Shown in pieces: positions 33,405 through 37,606 of a stretch of DNA of 37,606 bases. The stretch is from assembly GCA_017465085.1 (NCBI GenBank), contig JAFTWW010000044.1, positions 1 to 37,606 on the forward strand, written 5' to 3'. Source of the stretch: Clostridia bacterium (GTDB lineage: Bacteria > Bacillota > Clostridia > Oscillospirales > Acutalibacteraceae). A program made the translations under genes and the position numbers. How positions within the stretch are numbered: the stretch's first letter is position 1; the number at the start of each line of letters is the position of its first letter. Below the pieces are notes generated by a model that was not told the DNA's origin, did no database searches, and saw only the letters and a list, made by a program, of their open reading frames with translations.

Positions 33405-33637
33405 GCATTGTGTTCCGTCGTGCTTGATTTCATAGTTATCTTTTAAAATCAAATCACTTATAAACACAAACTCATACCCCTCATCCTTAAGGCATTTGAG
33501 TATTGTGGGGAGGGCTTCGGGGGTGTGGTCGGCATCGTTGTGGAAGAGCACTATTGAGCCGTTTGTCACCCTGCTTGTAACCCTTTCGCAGATGGTATCT
33601 GCCGTGGCGTTCTCCTTCCAGCCAAGAGAGTCAATAT
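33390..33637 (-). pseudogene. C-terminal fragment of a polysaccharide deacetylase (duplicated)
   Basis: On the minus strand this encodes DSLGWKENATADTICERVTSR and onward to LILKDNYEIKHDGTQC, almost identical to the last 80 residues of the intact deacetylase at 35206-35979. Homology stops abruptly at about 33637, inside the WSVDSLDW motif; the catalytic motifs and any start codon are absent. After TQC the frame reads into the terminator hairpin and stops at 33390. It is a dead remnant of a segmental duplication. Confidence 0.88.
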
Positions 33638-33670
33638 ACGATACAAAAGTAATAATGTAAATATTTTATG

Positions 33671-33699
33671 AACAACCACTATAAAAGGGGTTGTTTTTT
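33671..33699 (+). terminator. Orphan terminator upstream of leader RNA B
   Basis: AACAACC (33671-33677) pairs with GGTTGTT (33689-33695), then TTTT. No gene on the plus strand immediately precedes it. It may be a leftover of the duplication. Confidence 0.65.
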
Positions 33700-33717
33700 C
33701 TTTTTTGGCGATAGGTG

Positions 33718-33746
33718 TTGCTAATTCGTTTTGTTTGTGATATAAT
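33718..33746 (+). promoter_or_regulatory. Promoter of leader RNA B
   Basis: TTGCTA (33718-33723), 17-base spacer, TATAAT (33741-33746). The start is expected near 33753, the first base of the closing stem. Confidence 0.7.
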
Positions 33747-33752
33747 TGATAT

Positions 33753-33960
33753 GCTACATGATATTCAATAAATTGAATATGGACTACTGTGCTTACATAG
33801 GGGTATTATATCCTTTTTGCATCCTTTAAGTTTTAATTTGGTAAAAATGCAAATTTCGCTTAATGGATGCAGAGTAGGTTCTGATTTATTGAGAATTGTG
33901 TAGCAACAATAGGAGTTTGCATTTTTCGTGCACTCTCTTATTGGGGGTGCACTTTTTTTA
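33753..33960 (+). promoter_or_regulatory. Structured leader RNA B with alternative antiterminator and terminator hairpins
   Basis: Bases 33753-33771 (GCTACATGATATTCAATAA) pair with 33886-33904, with a single mismatch if G-U pairs are allowed. TGCATCC (33818-33824) pairs with GGATGCA (33865-33871) and TTAAG (33826-33830) with CTTAA (33859-33863) inside. TTGGTAAAAATGCA (33838-33851) is identical to leader A. Then GAG+TGCA (33913-33921) can pair with TGCA+CTC (33929-33935) across TTTTTCG, excluding the terminator GTGCACTCTC/GGGGGTGCAC (33928-33952) with its T run 33953-33959. The GGAGG of lipoprotein 3 follows within ten bases. Same design as leader A. Confidence 0.65.
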
Positions 33961-33979
33961 TTTTATGGAGGAAAGAAAA

Positions 33980-34897
33980 ATGAAGAGACTTTTATCACTA
34001 CTTTTAGCATTAACTCTTGTTTTTGCTCTCGTTGCTTGTAGCAATGAAAAAGACACCGCCTCGGAGTCCGACACAAGCACCACACAAACGGAAGTGGAAA
34101 ATACCGACAACACGGAAACAACCGATAGCGATAGCGACACCACCGACAAAAGCTTGAGTGACACCAAAACACCGAGCAATAGCAATACCTCAAGTACACA
34201 AAATAACACAACCACAAATAACAAAGACAATACAACAAGCAGTAAACCAAGCAACGCAATAAACAAACCCACAATAAGTATGCCGTCCACGCCACCTGCA
34301 AAGGACACCACAACACCCACAGAGAGCACACAAACACCTACCGATGAGCCTGATGAAAATCCAGCCGACGAACCCTCTGATTGCGAGCATACCTATCCAA
34401 CAGTGACCTGCACCATACCCAAAATGTGTACCAAGTGCCATCACATTGCAGGCAACGCATTGCCTCACAACTACAAAAACGGCTCCTGTACAGTTTGCGG
34501 AATGGCAGAAATGCTTGTGACTTTTCGAGAGGGCTATTGGGTAGCCTATACGGTTAAAAGCGGCACAAGTGAGCAGGGAGAGATTCTCTCAGAATACGTA
34601 TTAGCCCCCGAACTAGACCACTTTAGCGGTTACATGTGCTTTTCAAACGCAAGTGCTTGCTTTCTTGACAAAGGCAAAATCACTTATAACGACAAAGCAT
34701 ATCATTCCGATTGGTACTACACCACATATCTGGAATGTACTTATGAGGAAAATGGAGATACCATTACCATTAAGGTAGGGCGTGAAACCCACTACTTTGA
34801 GTTTGTTGCCGCCAAAACAAGCGAAACACAACTTACCGTAATCTCCAGCACCAATACAGCATATGTTCCTGTTGGAATAGTGTTTGTGAAACAATAA
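33980..34897 (+). CDS. Lipoprotein with Ser/Thr-rich linker (lipoprotein 3), paralogue of lipoprotein 2
   Basis: Start 33980 (GGAGG 8 bases upstream); a longer in-frame reading from 33896 runs through the leader RNA and is rejected. 305 aa. Lipobox LVAC (Cys about 20). A low-complexity Thr/Ser/Asn/Asp linker spans about residues 25-130, then a CTKC ... GSCTVCG element and a beta domain (YWVAYTVKSG... to VPVGIVFVKQ) homologous to the end of lipoprotein 2 (IPAGTVF). The linker has an unusual ACA/ACC-rich codon composition. Probably surface-anchored; function unknown; controlled by leader RNA B. Confidence 0.72.
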   Translation: MKRLLSLLLALTLVFALVACSNEKDTASESDTSTTQTEVENTDNTETTDSDSDTTDKSLSDTKTPSNSNTSSTQNNTTTNNKDNTTSSKPSNAINKPTISMPSTPPAKDTTTPTESTQTPTDEPDENPADEPSDCEHTYPTVTCTIPKMCTKCHHIAGNALPHNYKNGSCTVCGMAEMLVTFREGYWVAYTVKSGTSEQGEILSEYVLAPELDHFSGYMCFSNASACFLDKGKITYNDKAYHSDWYYTTYLECTYEENGDTITIKVGRETHYFEFVAAKTSETQLTVISSTNTAYVPVGIVFVKQ

Positions 34898-34994
34898 ATC
34901 GGAGGAATAACACAACGGCGGTTCTATTGTCCCTTTTACATTCAGTGACGCAGGCACACCGAACTTCTTCACTATTCACTTTTCACTATTCACT
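34898..34994. other. Intergenic spacer with degenerate repeat pieces
   Basis: A partial relic of the GGCGGT hairpin (ACGGCGGTTCTATTGTCCC, about 34913) and the tandem TTCACTATTCAC/TTTTCACTATTCAC stretch (34968-34993). It is related to 33346-33376, which reads CTTCACTATTACTTCTTAC. Confidence 0.5.
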
Positions 34995-35026
34995 AAAAAA
35001 GACGGCGAAATTTCGCCGTCTTTTTT
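34995..35026. terminator. Perfect 32-base palindrome, bidirectional terminator
   Basis: AAAAAAGACGGCGAAA (34995-35010) and its complement (35011-35026). It ends lipoprotein 3 and can end the deacetylase gene on the other strand. Confidence 0.75.
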
Positions 35027-35220
35027 GCGATATATTGCTTCGCAATGCGATATTTTTGTTTACAAAAGCGATATATTTGCCTATTGGCAAATGCGATATG
35101 ATATAAATCGTGTGAACGCCCGAAGGGCATCTCGCATTAAAAATATATCGCGCTGTCAGGCATATCGCAAATCACGCAAGGGATTTATATCGTTGCAAAA
35201 TATCGTTATGATATTTTGCA
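35027..35220. repeat. Array of palindromes separated by GCGATAT/ATATCGC
   Basis: GCGATAT occurs at 35027, 35047, 35068 and 35093. Palindromes lie between: ATTGC-TTC-GCAAT (35034-35046), TTTTG-TTTA-CAAAA (35054-35067) and ATTTGCC-TATT-GGCAAAT (35075-35092). Then come GCCCGAAGGGC, and ATATCGC-type copies in the opposite sense near 35145, 35162, 35187 and 35200, ending with TGCAAAATATC-GTTAT-GATATTTTGCA. The forward and reverse copies let the whole element fold into one branched structure. It is not CRISPR: the units themselves are palindromic and differ. Confidence 0.75.
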
Positions 35221-35958
35221 CTGTGTTCCATCGTGCTTTATTTCGTAATTGTCTTTAAGTATCAAATCACTTATAAACACAAACTCATACCCCTCATCCT
35301 TAAGGCATTTAAGTATAGTGGGGAGAGCTTCGGGGGTGTGGTCGGCATCGTTATGGAAAAGCACTATTGAGCCGTTTGTCACCCTGCTTGTAACCCTTTC
35401 GCAGATGGTATCTGCCGTGGCGTTCTCCTTCCAGTCAAGACTATCTACCGACCACTGAATTGCATACATTTTATTCTCTTCGGTTGCCTCTACCACCGCG
35501 TTATCATAGTCCCCATAAGGCGGGCGGAAGAGGGTTGGGCGCACACCTGTTACAGCCTCAATTTTATCATTGCAGGCGTTAAGCTCATTTTTCATAGAGT
35601 CCTTGGAAAGCTGTGTCATATAAGGGTGGGTGTTGGAGTGATTCTGCACCTGATGCCCCGCATCGCTTAGCTGTTTTACCGATTCGGGATATTTATCCAC
35701 CCAAGAGCCTACCACAAAAAACGTGGCAGGAACATCGTATTCCTTGAGAATATCGATAAGTTGCTCGGTATCATCATTGCCCCAGGCCGCATCAAAGCTG
35801 ATGGCTATCTGCTTTTTATCGGTTTCAACACAGTAGATAGGCAGTTTTCTATCGGCGTTGGCCATAGTAACCCCCGCGCCCACACTCGCCAGAGTGATAG
35901 TAACCACCAATGCAAAGCACAGCATCAACTGTTTTTTGGTTATAACAAAGATTTTCAT
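35206..35958 (-). CDS. Polysaccharide deacetylase, PdaB-like
   Basis: Start 35958 (MKIFVITKK) is preferred; ATG 35979 has no ribosome binding site, and AAAGGA lies 12 bases before 35958. About 250 aa. An N-terminal membrane/signal segment (LMLCFALVVTITLASVGAGV) precedes a NodB domain: FDAAWGNDDT (a variant motif 1 like the FDxxWG of PdaB), HSNTHPYM (metal His), RPPYGDYD, WSVDSLDW and VLFHND. It would deacetylate peptidoglycan or another glycan outside the cell; the PdaB-like motif points to sporulation. Its last residues and stop codon are read from the neighbouring palindrome array. Confidence 0.85.
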   Translation of the reverse strand: MKIFVITKKQLMLCFALVVTITLASVGAGVTMANADRKLPIYCVETDKKQIAISFDAAWGNDDTEQLIDILKEYDVPATFFVVGSWVDKYPESVKQLSDAGHQVQNHSNTHPYMTQLSKDSMKNELNACNDKIEAVTGVRPTLFRPPYGDYDNAVVEATEENKMYAIQWSVDSLDWKENATADTICERVTSRVTNGSIVLFHNDADHTPEALPTILKCLKDEGYEFVFISDLILKDNYEIKHDGTQCKIS

Positions 35959-36005
35959 ATGTAAACACGTTCCTTTCATCCCTATTACGAGAATATGAGG
36001 GTGGG

Positions 36006-36041
36006 CTTGTATAATATGAGTATCTTGTATAATATGTATAT
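36006..36041. repeat. 18-bp direct repeat with CTTGTATAATATG core
   Basis: CTTGTATAATATGAGTAT is followed directly by CTTGTATAATATGTATAT. On the minus strand each unit gives CATATTATACAAG, which includes CATATTA, similar to a sigma-F/G -10. It lies upstream of the deacetylase gene. Otherwise 35980-36084 shows nothing I can support. Confidence 0.5.
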
Positions 36042-36084
36042 ATATTAAGGTGTAATATTAACAAAACTTTTACAGATTAAAGTG

Positions 36085-36113
36085 TTGACAATGGGGGAAA
36101 AGGGTGATATAAT
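36085..36113 (+). promoter_or_regulatory. Promoter of the T-box/ilvB unit
   Basis: TTGACA (36085-36090), 17-base spacer, TATAAT (36108-36113), a full consensus promoter. Confidence 0.85.
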
Positions 36114-36119
36114 ATCAAA

Positions 36120-36420
36120 AAAATTAAAAATTAAACGCATTGATGTGGAATAATAAGCAAAGAATATTGCCGTTAAGAGAGGTGTCGGTGGGTGCGAGAC
36201 ATCGGGTAAGTCTTGCCGAACTCACCACGGAGCGGTTGCGCTGAAATCTTTTGAGAGTAGGAGCGAACGGGTACTCCCGTAACAGAGTTAAGGTGTTTTA
36301 GCACCGAAAGAGCGTTTCTTTGGAAACGAAAAAGAGTGGTACCGCGGAAGTATATTTTTGATTTTAACGCTTTCGTCTCTTTGGTTTATTACTTAAGAGA
36401 TGAGAGTGTTTTGTTTTTTT
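36120..36420 (+). promoter_or_regulatory. T-box riboswitch, probable leucine (CUC) specifier
   Basis: Stem I begins at AAGAGAGG (about 36175). The specifier region reads GAACTCACCACGGAGC, giving codon CTC at 36221-36223 (Leu). The T-box core AGAGTGGTACCGCGG is at 36333-36347. A 16-base-pair terminator, AACGCTTTCGTCTCTT (36366-36381) with AAGAGATGAGAGTGTT (36395-36410) and a T run, ends it. Uncharged tRNA-Leu would prevent termination and allow ilvB expression, as in the B. subtilis ilv-leu operon. Confidence 0.92.
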
Positions 36421-36449
36421 CACTCGATTTACATACACGGAGGTAAATT

Positions 36450-37606
36450 ATGAAATTAGAGCAAGTATCAGGTTCCCGTATTGTTATTGAAACCTTGATA
36501 GAGCAGGGAGTTACCGATGTTTTCGGTTACCCCGGCGGTCAGGTGCTTAACATTTACGATGTGCTATATAAAGCATCGGATAGGATAAATCATTTCCTTG
36601 CGGCTCACGAGCAGGGCGCCGCCCACGCGGCAGATGGCTATTCGCGGGCAACAGGAAAGGTGGGCGTTGTTATTGCAACCTCAGGCCCAGGAGCTACTAA
36701 CCTTGTAACAGGTATTGCAACGGCAATGCTTGATTCGATTCCCATGGTAGCCATAACGGGAAACGTTCCAACCTCCCTTATCGGTAAGGATAGCTTTCAG
36801 GAGATAAATATTACGGGCGTAACCCTTCCCATAACAAAGCATAACTATTTTGTAAGCGATGTAAATGAACTTGCCGATACCATTCGCGAGGCATTTATGA
36901 TAGCCAAATCGGGAAGACCAGGCCCCGTGCTTATTGATATTCCTAAGGATGTTCAGGTTGCCCTCTGTGACTTTGAGGCTAAGGGTGTTGTTCCCTTTGC
37001 TGAGCAGAAAAAGGCAGAGGATTGTGAAATTGATAAGGCGGTTGAGCTTATCAACAAAGCAAAAAGACCTTATATCTATATCGGCGGCGGAGCCGCAGGC
37101 GCGGGTATGACCGCGGATATAATCGCCCTTGCCGAGAAGATTGACGGATACATAGGCTGTACCTTTATGGGCCTTTCTGCCATACCTAATTCCTATAAGA
37201 GATTTTTAGGTATGCAGGGCATGCACGGCAAATATGCCTCCTCTATGGCAAACAAAGAGGCAGATCTTATAATCGGCGTTGGAGTTCGTTTCAGCGATAG
37301 GGCAACGGGAAACACCGCAAAGTATTCAAAGAATGCTAAAATAATTCAGCTTGATACCGATCTTTCCGAGATAAACAAAAACGTTAAGGTAGATATCGGT
37401 ATTATCGGCGATATAGTTTCCTCCTTTAAGCGAATTTTGGAGCGAGTGGATAATAAGAGCAACCCTGAGTGGAATGAAAAGGTAACCGCTCTTAAAGCAA
37501 AGGGCGAGGCTATAAGCGAAAAAGCCGAGCGGATAGCAGGGGATAGACTCTCTCCCAAAAAGGCATTCGATATTATCAACGCCGTTAAGGATGAAAACAC
37601 CGTAAT
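36450..37606 (+). CDS. ilvB: Acetolactate synthase large subunit IlvB (5' part, runs off the window)
   Basis: ATG 36450 has CGGAGG upstream and the frame stays open to the last base (about 385 codons of the usual 560). The ThDP-binding N-domain is clear: VFGYPGGQVLNIYDVLY, AAHEQGAAHAADGYSRATGKVGVV (catalytic Glu in HEQ), TSGPGATNLVTGIATA and GKDSFQEINITG. The central domain shows RPYIYIGGGAAGAG and GVGVRFSDRATGN. It makes acetolactate or acetohydroxybutyrate for Val, Leu and Ile. The leucine-type T-box before it marks the biosynthetic enzyme. The PP-domain is outside the window. Confidence 0.95.
   Translation, partial: MKLEQVSGSRIVIETLIEQGVTDVFGYPGGQVLNIYDVLYKASDRINHFLAAHEQGAAHAADGYSRATGKVGVVIATSGPGATNLVTGIATAMLDSIPMVAITGNVPTSLIGKDSFQEINITGVTLPITKHNYFVSDVNELADTIREAFMIAKSGRPGPVLIDIPKDVQVALCDFEAKGVVPFAEQKKAEDCEIDKAVELINKAKRPYIYIGGGAAGAGMTADIIALAEKIDGYIGCTFMGLSAIPNSYKRFLGMQGMHGKYASSMANKEADLIIGVGVRFSDRATGNTAKYSKNAKIIQLDTDLSEINKNVKVDIGIIGDIVSSFKRILERVDNKSNPEWNEKVTALKAKGEAISEKAERIAGDRLSPKKAFDIINAVKDENTV

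Noticed and set aside
33896-33979. Longer N-terminus for lipoprotein 3
   Set aside because: It would translate through the terminator and antiterminator of leader RNA B. The signal peptide and GGAGG fit the start at 33980.
35027-35220. CRISPR array
   Set aside because: The constant unit is only 7 bases, the intervening units are palindromes, orientation reverses midway and no cas gene is present.
36120-36420. Isoleucine or threonine specificity for the T-box
   Set aside because: The GAA-CTC-ACC context places CTC at the usual specifier position before CGGAGC. ACC is shifted by three bases and ATC at 36246 lies outside Stem I.

Overview
The window looks like a chromosomal segment of a low-to-mid GC, Gram-positive, probably spore-forming anaerobe of the Clostridia (gut Oscillospirales/Ruminococcaceae style). 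Reasons: the ffs-dnaX-ybaB-recR block, the two-subunit glgC/glgD glycogen operon, a YlmC/YmxH-family gene behind a sigma-E-like promoter, a PdaB-like deacetylase, a leucine-type T-box before ilvB, and AGGAGG-type ribosome binding sites. Lineage is inferred from gene content only.

Layout. 1-1203: 3' part of a lipid acyltransferase-like gene, then a promoter, a structured leader RNA and a small membrane protein. 1245-5177 (minus): SRP RNA, dnaX, ybaB, recR, DUF896 and a 2-hydroxyacid dehydrogenase. 5232-8956 (plus): tight operon of a beta-helix protein, a NUDIX hydrolase, two zinc-ribbon membrane paralogues and a HAD phosphatase. 8999-12048 (minus): Crp/Fnr regulator with a palindromic operator and a NitT/TauT-type ABC transporter. 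12061-12378: YlmC/YmxH. 12466-19015: glgB-glgC-glgD-glgA-uppP. 19157: EndoA/MazF without a partner. 19569-29324: hexuronate region, with uxuA-uxuB-eda-kdgK (minus), two AraC regulators, a GPH-family sugar symporter and a GH2 glycosidase. Together these can import a glycoside, split it, and take the hexuronate through mannonate and KDG to pyruvate and glyceraldehyde-3-phosphate; the isomerase UxaC is not in the window. 29470-35979: accessory stretch with RHH and XRE regulators, a divergent SLOG-type protein, three lipoproteins, repeat hairpins, a duplicated deacetylase fragment and an intact deacetylase. 36085-end: T-box and the 5' part of ilvB.

The most unusual item is a pair of related leader RNAs (740-909 and 33753-33960). 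Each starts at the predicted +1 with a long closing stem. Each then carries a hairpin with a TTTTTCG loop that is mutually exclusive with an intrinsic terminator placed directly before a ribosome binding site. They behave like an attenuator or riboswitch whose class I do not recognise. Second is a roughly 190-bp array of palindromes separated by GCGATAT (35027-35220). A nearby duplicated copy of its surroundings (33377-33637) lacks the array and so serves as a natural empty site.
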